64,000 nt of DNA, taken from positions 14,175,355 through 14,239,354 of the forward strand of contig CALNVZ010002974.1 of assembly GCA_940671915.1 (NCBI GenBank), in the 5' to 3' direction. This DNA comes from Paracentrotus lividus. Its lineage: Eukaryota; Echinodermata; Echinoidea; Camarodonta; Echinidae. This document shows positions 47,277 through 60,900 of this stretch, piece after piece. The stretch's first letter is position 1. Every line of letters starts with the position of its first letter. The translations under genes were made by a program, and so were the position numbers. The notes under the pieces were generated by a model, which worked only from the letters and a program-made list of their open reading frames with translations, made no database searches and was not told the origin of the DNA.

Positions 47277-50200
47277 CTGGGGTAAATATGAACAGAAGAG
47301 GAGAGCAAAGCGTCGAAAAATGAGAGATTAGAACATTGTCGGCAAATGTGACATAATCAAGCAGCGGACCCAGCCATATATCACACAATTGAAAGTATCA
47401 GCCCAAGCCCAAACATAATAGAGCCGCTGACGTCCCCAGACAATTGGGCCTGCACAATCTATTGAAATAGCAAATCTAGGATCTGCGCCTGATTATAAAT
47501 ACATGCATGGTACAGCATTTTAACAAAGTGATCGAATAATAGTACCCTATAACCATTTTTATTGAGAAAGGCTTATTTCCCATATAAAAAAAATTCTTAC
47601 ATTTTTTTTTTGCAAATGAAAAAAACTGACCAGAAATATATTTAAACACAACACAAAAAGTAAGTTCACCCCATTTCAGATATCAATAATTTTTTAACCA
47701 GACGGAATTGAAAAATTCTATGTCCGTGTAGGTAATTTTATTAGCTATCATGTGACCGATTTTTAGGAAGAATAATTTTTTTCATGCTTCAGTGAGTAAT
47801 GGCTGAATGCGAAAATGTAATTTTCTGAAATTCACAAACCAATTATCAAACCTTTGAATAAATTATTTCGGAACTATATTCATTTTTTATCTACATCACA
47901 CTACGTCAAAAAAGATGCCACATATGTACCCTAACATACAAAATGAGTTCAAGGTCAAATTTCACGGTTGAGTAAGCTCTGGGTTAAAATTGTAAAAACT
48001 GAAGCTTTTGTAAATTTTACCTGGTATATTGGTTACAATATGAAGGAATCCCTGTTTTGGAAGTGTATTTCGAATTTGGCTAATCATTCACGGTTGAATG
48101 AACACATAAAGTAACCAAAAATAGGCCATTTTTTAATAATGATCATTTATTGCAGTAATTTTAGGCACTAAAATTCATCTCAATAACAGTGTTTGGGTTA
48201 TGTTTAGAACCTTTGGTCATGTGTTAATGATCCTATATGGCTCTTGTTTAAAAATTCATGCTTCAATGAGCACGTGAGACTAGAAAACCTATTTTGTCAT
48301 GTATGGACTTAAATTTGAATTTTCACTTTGACTAAACAGCACGATTGTTTTCAACCATTACTCGCTGAAACATAACATGATAATTCTTATTAAAAATCGG
48401 TCACATGGTAACTAATAAAATTACCTACATGGACATATAATTATATTTTTTTCAATTACTCCTACTTCAAAAATGATTGATGTCTGAAATAGGGGGAACT
48501 TACTTTTCGTGTTGTGTTTATATTAAAAAACTGCATCGCTTCACCGTGATCATTCTTATAATCCCAAAGTTTATTTCTATCATTCGACATGGGTTTGCCA
48601 TAGCTAGTCTCGTAATAAGGAGGTCTCAGGTTCGAATCCCAATATAATCCCATTTTCTTTGCTCTGTTTTCCACATTTATTTTTCAATGAATAGTTAATA
48701 CAAAATAAATTTAAGTCACTTACATAGCAACCGCTCTGTATGCCACGTTCATAACCCGCACATATAACACGTTCTTGAAGGGAGTTCAGGTTGAAATAAC
48801 TCCACTTGTCACATACCTCAGGTGGAATTATGGGTAATCGAACCTCCATCAACAGAATCCCATCAAGACCTGGGAGAACGTGAGAGAGAGAGAGAGAGAG
48901 AGAGATGGGGTGAAACTCATTTTTATTAGTGGGACTTTTTAAATTATTCAAATTAAAACACATTCCTTTCATACGGGGTGTATTAAAAAAAGGAAACCCA
49001 AGTTTGACCATCAATAATTAAAAAAGTATTAAGATGGTGATTATAAAAAAAATGTATATGACTGGAAAGTGCAACTCATTACAATTTAATGGTACCTCTC
49101 TCAGCTCACCAGTGTCATGCATCACTCAACCCCATCGTTTTGAAAATGTCTCGCGAAATTGTGAGTGGCTTACTTTCACGGTCATTGAGATGGGATGTTT
49201 CAATTTGCCTAAAAATGGAACCCCACTTTGGTCATCAGTAATTCCAAAAATATTTCAGCGGTGATTATGAAGTTTATATCACTGGATACTACATCTCATT
49301 ATCATTTTAGTGATACCTCTTTCAGCTAACCAATGTCACGCATCACTAAACCCCATTGTTCTGAAAAAATTTCGCAAAATTGAGATTCATGCACTGTCAT
49401 GCTTCTAACATTATCCACAGTGAACTGAAGGTTTTCTGGGCTGTCGTGAGCTGTAACGTGATGAAATTACCTGAATGATAAGCTTGATGGACTAAATAAG
49501 GCATTTTCAACTCATTTATCAAAACCATTTATTGAAAGTCGCTGGAATACTTTACTTAGAATTGCCAATCATGTATAGGCACACTAAACAACTCATCTCA
49601 AGGAGCATGAAAGTGAACCAATCACAATTTTGCGAGAAAATTTTCAGAACGATGGGGTTCAGTGATGCATAATATCGATGAGCTGAGAGAGGTATCAGTG
49701 AATGGTAATGAGTTGCACTTCACAGTTATATTAATTTCATAATCACCACTGAAATATTTTTTTTTTTAATTATTGATGATCAAACTTGGGTTTCCTATTT
49801 TTCGATACACCCGGTAGAACAACTTGACCTTGTTCTTAAACTACAAGTATTGAAATATTCTATAACAGCCCGAACCAATGTTGGAGGAAGTTCAATCAAA
49901 TTTTCCAGGCCAAATTGCTAATCTTGTTTTCTGATTTGCTGAAAGTGCAGTCTGCTGCATTATATTAAATTATTAAATTTCTTTTTCTAAATCTCAAATA
50001 AAAACTTTTGACCATCCTTACCACCTCCGGTCGCTCCCCAACCCGTAACGGTAAGGTACTCTCCAGATTCTAGTTGAATATCTTCCTCGGCAAGACACAC
50101 GGGTTGTACCAAGGCCGTGTAGGTGAAGGGTTCTGTAACTCTGGCTAAAGCAACGTCAAAGCCACCCATAGATGCGTTGGGGTGCCGAACCACGTTGCTT

Positions 50201-50757
50201 ATCCCTCTGTGCTGTATGTCTGGGTGGATGTCAGTCCGATCTGTTACACCTGCTAGCACGTAGATAAAACCCACGGCACTCGGACTGTAGATTGAGAAGC
50301 GCAATATTTTCCACAATAAACGGAATAAAAATACTGATATAGTGCCATATACATAAAAAAAAACACGGAATAACAACAATGAACACCTATTAAAATGACT
50401 TAATTTGAAAGCAAAAAAAAAAAAAAATAATAATAATAATAAAATAAATAAATAAATAAAAATAAAATAAATAAACAAAAAAATAACAAAATAATAAAAA
50501 ATAAAATAAATAAATGTAAACTAAATAAATGAAATAAAAAATAATTAAAAAGCGCATTAATGACTTTTGAGAATAATAGTTTGAATAATAATACTAATGG
50601 AGGTTGAATAGAAAGAAGTCAGGCAGCTAGGTGACTTTTCATCAAACGAAAGAGGCACCGGTAGTCTGCTGCATGTGTGTCCTACAAGCAGGTGTCCAGA
50701 AAAGAGTACAAGATTCCCCCGCCCCCCCCAAAAAAAAAAAAATAAAAAAAATAAAAA

Positions 50758-50788
<31 letters not shown>

Positions 50789-53700
50789 TAATAAAAAATG
50801 AAATAAAAAAAAATAAAAAAAAATAATAAAAATAAATAAAATGTGCAAGAGTTCATCCAGAAGTTCCTTTGTGTACAACATTAACGTTTTTTCAAGGAGG
50901 AAGGAAATATTGAGAAGCATTAATGTTTTAATAATGGAACATCTACCTATGAAAATGACATTTTTATTGTGATAATATTTTGTATGACGTACCCTATACA
51001 ATGAGCTGCTGTAACAATCCAATTGCGGTTGATAATCGAGCCTCCGCAGTGAACTCCTTTCGTTGAATTCGACTCTGAAAATCAACCAGAAATTCGTTTA
51101 TATTCGACTAATTTTTTGTTCACTATAGTGTTTCTTTCTATCTCTTTAAATTCCAGATCTGTTCCCTTCTCTCTATTCAAACTCAATCTGCCATTATCTG
51201 TCACTATCCCCCCTTTTTTTTTGGGGGGGGGGGTATCTTCTTTGCACTTTCTCCATCTTCTGCCATCATGACCATGATTTTTACCAGTGTGAAACTTATT
51301 TCCGTTTTGACAATGAATACATAATTTCATTTCATTCACGATTGTTTCTTTTACTTATAATCCTAGTCTTCCTTTCTCTCTGTCCTTTCACTCTTCGCTT
51401 TTCACATTTCCTATGATTATATGATAAACAGCAATAGAATAAGCCGAAATAGGACCAATCCAGATGCAACATAAATACTGCACCTCTAATTAAGCACGAA
51501 TTACCATGAAACAGTAATTGCATTTGGGGGAAAATACTTTAGTTTTACTGTAGTTTTCACAATAAATAAACGGTAATTTCGCTGCTCGGTAATTTGCTGT
51601 AATTTTCACTTCCAGTAAGCCACCTCAATTAGTAAATTGCTGTAAATTCCCACTGGCTACAGGTAAATACCCTAAAATGTTATGTACCGTGCAAACAGTG
51701 TTGACATTAATTTAGTGTAAAAAACTACAGTAATTTTGTACTGTGTGCGAACCGACCAGTACTTACTAGTAAGGAGCACCTGCCACGGCCACGCCCCTTT
51801 CTGATCAGCGCCCCGCCCTCCTAAGATCTTGGCTGTTACAACGGGCTTTGAACCACAAACTGCAAAATAATTATGTTGAGTATTGCGTGTCAGTAGTCTT
51901 TATATAAGTTGGGAAACATGTGTGCCACGGATATATGTGAATATATGAAAAATATAATTATGACAGCAGAGTTTACGGTATATTAGATAGTTAAATGCAT
52001 TCGTTAGTCAATTTCACTTATATGGGATTGCTCGCAACTCTGGATATTTCACCTGATTAGTTTATTCTCAAACACAATCTTGATTTTATTCTATTAAGAC
52101 TAGTAAAATGGGATGCAGATAATAATATAAATATAGTCTGTATAAAATAAAATGGTACAAGTGAAAAACATTTTTTAAAGTATGAAAATATAGTTTTCTA
52201 TGGCTTTGTATAGGTTTTGCACATAATCATGATAATGGCCATGAATTCAGTGCTCTGGAACAATAGCTGTGTGCAAATCCGATTTACTCCTCGTCGCACA
52301 AAATTTAGCATAACTTTTGTTTTACAAAAGCAAATTATACAAAACAAAGTTCATCAGCAAGAAAAATCCTTTGGCTCTAATTTGGTACCACAAACACACA
52401 TCATTTGATAATATTTCATATTTAAATTATCCCCCCCCCCGATGGTACCATTTTCCCCATACAGTCTATAGAATAACGGGTACATTTAGAATGAATGATT
52501 AAGTTGAACAATAACTGAAAATCAACATCCAAACACTTTAAAGAAAGAATTAATGTCGTTTATGATTTAGGTATCGCAATAATTATGACATGTAATAAAG
52601 GCAAATCAATATAAGAATTTGCGTTGTGTTATGTTAAACTATACTTATAGAACAAATGAAGAAAATCATTTAGATCGAAGCCCACAAAATAATTAACGAA
52701 AGCAAACAGACAATAAACTTCTTACTGCAATATTCATCTGTTCCATTGACACAGTCCTCCTTTCCGTCGCAAACGAAATATGACTCATCGTCAAGATTAG
52801 AACAGCTATCTAACAACAGGAAGCAAAATGAATAGAAATCCTATTAAAATATTTAAAAAAGAACAATAATTTTGCGCGGGTCCCAAATAGGGGCCATGGG
52901 GCAACGGTCATCTAATTGACAATTAGGGTCACAAAAAGCAAACAAAACAGGGGGACATTAATGAATAAGCAAATAAAGAAATGAATATACAAAAAGATAG
53001 ATTTAACTGAATGATAGATAAATCAATAAATAAAACAGAGAGAGGATATAGGGTCCATTACGTTTAACTGTAACTCCATTCATCGATCGGACGTCCATCT
53101 TAACCTATATTTACAAGATTTTATTTTCATAATGGAGCTTCTGGTTGAATGTAAACAGACTGAAAATTAAGATGTTGTGAGATAAACTGCAAGTATGGAA
53201 TCGGTGTTACTGTCATTATAAACATTTACATGTTTCATAATTGGACTCTTACCAATCGTTTCATTGCATGAATCTTCATCTTCCCGCGAAGGACAGTCAC
53301 GAATACCATTGCAAAATCGTGATTTGGGGACGCACGACTGGTCCGAAGAGCATAGCTCCTCTCCTTCAGGGCACAGGGCTGCATGGTCAATGAAAATGAT
53401 AGGAACAACATGAGATAGACAAAGAGAGAGAGAGAGAGAATTGGAAATAGAAAGACAATGTTTGATACAAATACATAGACGTATACGTACCGACTGACAC
53501 GTACACAAAGGAGAAAAATACCCCCCCCCCCCCGAAAGAAAGAAATAGCAAAAGCAAATACAAAAACATAGTCTTATTTAGATTTTTCGTAGTCGTATGA
53601 ATTGTATTTTATACATACAAATATACCCCAAATATAGGCAATGAGCATCGGTACGCCCGGAGCTGGGATTTGATCTGGTGTATCTATTGCCTCGTTAAGT

Positions 53701-54945
53701 CGGTGTTGTTAAGTATACTCACAAGGTGATGGTGTGGGTGATGGTGGTAGCGTTGGTGTCTGGGTGCTGCATCCCTCTTCATCCTCTCCACTGGCACAAT
53801 CCGCGTTACCATCGCAACGAGATTCCAATGGGATGCATTCCCCACTGCTACACGTTGTGCAGCTGGTGGTGTCTGGCATGTCAGTCTGTTCGTCTTGTCC
53901 TAAAATTGAGAAGATGATCATATAATGAAGAATAATCAATGTCTGCATTGTTAATTCATAAGCTCTTGGGAATTGCTTTTATTGGGAAGTGCTTCTCAAT
54001 GTGAAGTTACAATACAAGAAATGGTTAAGATTTATTATTTCTATATCCCAGTGTGAAATAGCAATTAAATGTGTTTGTTACAGGCAAACGGGTATCATAA
54101 TTATTTCTATTGAAATAAAAATGTTATAAAATATTCTTATTTTGAGTAAAAGTGAGAGAAAAAAAAGCCAGCATTTAAAAAACTAATGTCAAAACAAATT
54201 TAAAATGGAAACAAATTTTTAACGGTTAAACAAAAACAAATACGTGGTTATCACATATTCGGGTTTTTGAACATAAGGGTTTTTTAAAGGTAAATAGTGC
54301 CGACTTAAAAAGGGGGACTTGAACACTCGACTGACATGAATACAACAAAAAAAAAAAAAAAAAAAAGAAGAAGAAAACATGCTCCACACCTTGGGTACAG
54401 TTGGCCTCCTCAGCACCTCCCCTGCACTGTGATACACCATCACACACCAGGCTTGATCGCAAACATTTCCCATCACAATGGAACTCCCCATCCCCACAGA
54501 TAGGAATCGATTTATTGCCTGGGTGAGAGAAACACAAAACTTTTGAATGAAATATAGGTTGTATTTCAAAATGATTGCTACATGCACATTGATTACGTTA
54601 TAAGATGTTCAACCCTATACACGTATCAGGAAAGAAATTGTACAGGGCGATATTTACACATTGTAAATTACGAGGAAAGCATTTTAAACACATGTGTTTA
54701 TTTTGGTTTGACGGGTTTTCAAAAGTAAACAAAGGGTTGTTACGAAATAGGAGCTGTGGCCATGTGGGATATAGGAATGCGGAGTATGATTTGTCTTCGT
54801 TTTTTCGCTAATATTCTCCAGTTCGACTGATTAAGTTCACAGAATGATTTTGTAATGATTTTTGTAAACTGTGGCTGATGTGATGAGCTGCGAGTTCTAG
54901 TGTCTGATACAAATATGTCTACGACGCAACGTTAGTGCCAAGTCG

Positions 54946-54983
<38 letters not shown>

Positions 54984-57900
54984 GCGGGGAATACTGCACG
55001 GGAGATCATCGGAGCGGCGGGGGCATGACAAGACTGGAGAAGCTGGGAGACTGTGTAGGGACGTGGATATGTGGATAACGGCAGCAGCTATCCACCCCGT
55101 GGCGGTCGACAACGACGAACTGGACATCGCAAGCAGAATCAAGTATCTATTTTTAAGGTGAGTATTATTTGCATTTTATATTCACTTATTTTGAGACGAG
55201 AAACACACAAATAAAATCTCAATATATAATTTCATTAAATTAATCGTTTCAATGCTTTTATTGAAGTTAAATAATTATATAAGCAGCGGTCAATTAAACA
55301 AAAATATTTTCGACAACACGTCTTTCACTTCACATTCAGTAGTAAAAGCACTCCGATTTGAGTGAATTTGTTCTCAGTCGTCTCGCAGAGAGCAAGTGTT
55401 CCGCTCAATATCGATTGCAGGCCTAATACTAGTACTTATATGCTAGTTATACTACGACGACGACAACATAATGTGATATTATTTAAGTACACTATCCGTC
55501 ATAAAGGTGGAATATTTTTTTCCGTTATAGCGACATGATTTTGCTCCGGCTTTAATTTCTTGAATATGTTTGTCCTTGTTTTTTACTTTTCGGAACCTAT
55601 ATTTAGAATATTCTCCCAACCCTTCACGGAGATTTTTCCCCCCAAAAGTTCTGTCAACCCCCATGATGCCCATCTTCGTCATTTTTTTCTCATTTTGGGG
55701 CACCTTTTTGTTTACCCGGCCGATTAAGCCCCCTCAGTCCTACCCCCACGAAACTCGTCCTAGGAGTACTGTTTATATTGGTTTTTAAGTTACATCTAGA
55801 TTTATGGGGAAAGGCTTGGGTATCTTGAGTTTATGACCCTTTCTTTCTTTTTTTCGTTCCGTCTGGTCAAAATGCCTATACTTTGTTTTCAGTTCTTTTT
55901 ATTTATTTTATTTATAATAATTCTTTTTGCTTTACAAGAACGAGGTCGGTATTTTATTAGAGACATATACACTGTTAGAAAAAATTAAGCAAGTTGTTTA
56001 AAATCTTAAACAACTGCGTGTTAACCGATGGATCGCACAGCGTTGTTTAGAAATTAAACAACCTGTAGTTGTTTAAAACTTTAACATTCTTTTTGTTTAA
56101 AAGTTTAAACAACCTGTTGCTTAATGGTTGTTTAAAATATCAACAGTATTGTTTAACGCTTCTCTCCAAAAATAAAAATTCTCTAACTTTTGGTTAACGC
56201 GGCCGGGTATCGAACTCACGACCTTTCGATTATAAGGCAGACACTCTATCCACTGAGCCAACATACACGTATTTAATGTGTGAGGCATAAGCCCTTCGCC
56301 ATGAGTGAATTGTTTGCCTCGGCCTGTTTAAGAAAAACTGTTTAATATCTGAACTCTAATCTTTAAACAGGTCTTCTTTTAAGACTATAAAACCTCGCAT
56401 TTCCGGTTTTAAACAACAATGTTTAAATATTAAACAAGAATGTTAAACTTTTAAACCAACATTTTTTTTAAACAGGGAATTTTTTTAAACCACGTTTTAA
56501 CAGTGTACAAAAGATATTTTGATTTTCTTAATTATCATCAAGCAAGGCTTTGTATTAAAAAAAAAAATAAATAAAAATATTTTCAACAGGAAAACCCTAA
56601 TTATATGATTTTGTTAAAAAGAAAGAAAGAAGAAAAAAAACACGCAAATGATAGGGCGTAAATATTCATATAATGAATGAAAGCGCCGTAAAATATAAAA
56701 ACAACAACAACAACAATAATTGTCTAGGGGAGGGGTTGAGATAAAAAGTTTGATTGGTGAAAATTCGGAATATTTTATTCCACCTTTATGCTAAAAACAA
56801 AATAAATACAACACAACTTTTAACCCTTAATTAATATCATTTCCCCCTAATGTTCTTTTTAGGATTGATGACAAGGTTGTAAATGGTAACTATTGATGAT
56901 GTTTTATTTTGATTTATGTTTGGCTGATATTTTACAATACAATTTAGGGAAGTTAAAAATTTCCATGGTGTAAAAATGAATAAAATCAATGTTGAACCCC
57001 AATCAAAATAAATTTGGACCCCTCCCCTAGTCAAACGAGTTAAGCCTGTAACCATATAACTAGATTTAACTCAAAGAACAATAACAACTCTACACCTCAG
57101 ACGTGTTTCCTTTGGGTAGGACTGAGGGCGCCTTGTGGGTCGCGTAAACTAAAAGTGGCCCCAAAAATAAGAAAAAGTGACGAAAATGGCCATCTTCTGG
57201 GGGTGGCAAAGTTTTTGGAAGAAAAATCCCCGGGAAGGGTTGAGGGAAACATCCAAGATATAGCCAGGATCCCGGAAAGTGAAAGTGGTAACCGACACAT
57301 TCAAGAAATTAAAGCCGGAGCAACATAACGTCGTTGGAGCCTGAAAAAAATATTCCACCTTTATGACGAACAGTGTACATTGGCAAGTCACATTTCAGAA
57401 ATCCTGTTGAATCTAAAAAGAGTGAGTGGTATGATGTTAAGGGAATCGTTAAGTTCCGAGAACCCTCCTGACCAAGTGAAAGTTGACTTGTGAAAACGTA
57501 TATACTCACCACAATTTATTTCGTCATCTCCTCCGAAACAGTCTTTGTGTCCATTGCAAACATTATCTACCGCCAGGCACTGGAAAGACTCGCATTGGTA
57601 TAAGTTACCACATACTACATGTAGGATAAGATTCAGAATATTTCAACGATTAATTGTGATCAATATCTATATTGATACAATATACAATTATATCAATACA
57701 ATATTTAGGGTACAGACTCTCGATGACCATTATGGTCCAGGCATTTGCTTGCAGCGGATGATCTAGAATTTGAAAGTAGGGAAGGGGTGGGGGGGGGGGG
57801 GGAGATTTGACAATAAGGTGTAGGGCATCTGAAAATGTTCTGATATTAACATTAATTCTATGCGTGGATTACAAAAAAACAAACAATAACAACAACAAAG

Positions 57901-60900
57901 GAGCGCAACACAGAAATCTATGTTGTGTTCTAGGGGGCGCCATTTCGTTTCTAGATATTGTTACAATTGGGCAACATCATAGAGTATCTTCTTGGATGGG
58001 CTTGCATAACGAAGCATTATGCGCCATGTTGTTAACTAAGATATCTCACTCAGCGTTCTATATTTCATGTACTTGAAAATTAGACACTCTGAGGTATGAT
58101 CAATTATTAGAGATTTCATTGGGGAAAAAGATGTTATTTTACCTGGACAATCTTGCTCGTCTGAACCGTCTCCACATGTATCAATACCATCACATCTCTG
58201 CCAGTATGGGATGCAGGTTCCAGAGTTAGGACACTCAAACTGCCAGCTCATGCAGGCTGCATATCATGACAAAGTGATCAGAACTCTTAGTCAGTGTCAT
58301 TTCACGAAAAAAAGTATGGTAAGGTTCCACCGCCATGTCCCTACGACTGCCCGGCCGGTCAATATTATTACCGTCACTTGAATGAAATGCTCCGGACCCG
58401 ATATGAGTGTCAGTATTGGCCGAAGCGTTAAGACAGCCAAAACAGCCACACCGGATCAGAACGGACGGTACTTATGTTGATCAATTACACACTTTAAGAA
58501 TAGAAGTTAATGTGTTCATCCGGTACACATTTTTAAAGAACGGATGTCAAAGTTTCTGGCGTTCGCTAATATCCGTCAAATGCGTTAAATGTCCTTATTA
58601 TTATTTGGGTGGACGTCCAGGGCGTTAATCGTCAGGTGCTGTCCGTCATAGCGGTCAAAGCATTACAAAGTATTTGGCATTAAATTCCTAAACGGTTTCT
58701 GGTCCGGTCATGTCTCAACGAGATATGGTGTAGCGGTTAGATTCCCCATCAACGAATACAGGGATTCGAGTCCATGACAAAACACTAAACGGGAAAAAAC
58801 TGCACTATGCCATGATCGTACATAATTCAGTTCAGATCGATGAACTGCGTTTTATCGGCATTAAATGTTTTAAAAACAAAATATATTCTACAATATAATC
58901 TTTTCTATTTTTGTTTTTGCAATTTTTGTTTGATGTTAAAAAAAAACATTCTTTAATATTATAATTACTAACAAAATGGGGAAAAATAGTAATAAATATT
59001 GAAATAGCTTACTGCAGTCTTGTTCATCCTCTCCTCCAGAACAATGCGGGAAATCATCGCAGACATTATTTCTATAGATACACGTGCCATCAGGACACGC
59101 CCACTTCTCTCCCGTACAATCTATAGCAGAAAAGAACTCGAATTATGACTTTTACCAGATTGTAATCAATCGACTTTTTCAGCAGGCCTATTATCTATTT
59201 CAAGGTGAAATCGCATATAAAGTATGTGATATTAGTTTGCCAGACCAAGCCCTTAATTAAAAAAAAAAAAAAAAAAAAAGCAGTGAAATTAAGTTAATTC
59301 TTATTTGTTTCTCTGACCCTCAGAAAATACATGACATTACTAATTAAACCTTTATTTATATCAACTTCACAATACCAATAATTGCAATATAGCATTAATA
59401 GTTACCACAGTCTCGTTCATCTGAGTAATCTGTGCAGTCATTCACCCCGTCACACAAGAATGCATAAGATATACTGGCTAGGCCTGTACCACATTGGAAA
59501 CCTAGAAAAAAATGAAATAAATAATGAAATAAATCAAATGATAAATTAAAAGAAGAAAAAAAAAAAGAAAAAAGAAAAAGAAGCATACATTGATATCATG
59601 TGATGACGAGGTTCAGTATTGTTGGGAAGCAGAGAAAGAGTGAGGGAGACAGATAAAGAGAGAGAGAGAGACAGCCAGACAATTATAGAGAATGGGGTGG
59701 ATGGGAATGAAATGTCGATAGTTATTCATAAGTGGAAATAGTGAACATGGATATCCATAAGAACGTCCGTTGTCTGATTGCTATAAACATATAAATATAA
59801 TCAAGTTCATTGCTCTTAATTTAGTTTATTTCCATGCATCACAGTCGCCAAATCTACCAGTATTAATCATTCGATGACTTAAAACCTTACAATGCCCCTA
59901 ATTATGATGTATAATGCTTTCGCAATGCATTTCAAAGTAATGTCTTATCATCTGTAAAAACAAAAGAAAAGCAAAAAGTAAAACAATATTTGCATCATGG
60001 CATATTGTTCTATTACCCTAAATCTTTAGAATAAAAATAATCCTTTATTGGTTAAATCAGATCACAAACCTTACACCCTGTGTTTAGACTAGGCTCTTGC
60101 GACATGCATATTTTTATCCGAAAGCGAAACTGTGTCTTTTCAAACGTTCTCGGTTGTTTATTGTGTTCAGTGTAAAAAAAAAAAAAAGAAGAAGAAGAAG
60201 AAGGTGGAGGAGGAAGAGGAGGATGAGAAGAAGAAGAAGAAGAAGAGGGAGGAGGAAGAGGAGGAGGAGTAGAAGAAGGAGGAAAGAAGAGGAGGAGGAG
60301 GAGGAGGAGAGGAATAATAATAATAATAAGAAGAAGAAGAAGATGTAGAAGAGGAAGGAGAAGAAGAAGAAAAAGAAGGAGAAGAAGAAGAAAAAGAAGG
60401 AGGAGAAGAAGAATATTTTGAGAATGCGTGTGTGTAGGCTATTGCTTACCACAATTGTGTTCGTCATCTGAACAATCCGTGACGTCATTACATGTATCTG
60501 ATCTCTCTATACATTTCCCGTCGGAGCATTTGAAGTGGTATGGATTCGGGCATGCTTTAAGGGGAAGACAAATAAAAAGTTAGAGCTTTAAATCTAAATG
60601 GATTAATTATTTTGGAAATGTACCCTTTTGGATACACAGTAATTTCTTTCACAGTTTATTAATATACAAAGGTGTCAGCACGCTAAATTACAAAATAAAA
60701 CTTTTAAGCACTTTAACTAAAAAATTATAATGATTGGGTCAAATTATGCCTTTCCCACAAGTTTCCCCGATCTACAGTTTGTTTCAAATAAAATTGTATA
60801 GGTGGAAGTCATTTTTTTTTTTAAGTAGGAAAATTTCAAAGTATGAAAAAATTTCCTGCATTTTTTTCCCCATTTCATTTGGTGCCGTAAATCTTTTCTG

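Larger units (their letters stand above)
55488..57378. mobile_element. Large inverted-repeat element, arms about 280 bp, in protease intron 6
   Basis: The left end TACACTATCCGTCATAAAGG pairs with the right end CCTTTATGACGAACAGTGTA. Arms stay complementary for about 280 bases (CTCCGGCTTTAATTTCTTGA, CAACCCTTC, GGGGCACC, CCCCTCAGTCCTACCC). The interior contains the nested element at 55978-56507 and AT-rich filler. No transposase. Confidence 0.78.

Noticed and set aside
56195-56270. Functional tRNA gene
   Set aside because: A and B boxes are present, but the acceptor stem does not pair and the sequence is embedded in a transposon.
60097-60488. Lys/Arg/Glu-rich and Phe/Ser/Leu-rich frames
   Set aside because: They are translations of the GAA/GGA polypurine tract. 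The real exon in this area is 60450-60554 on the minus strand.
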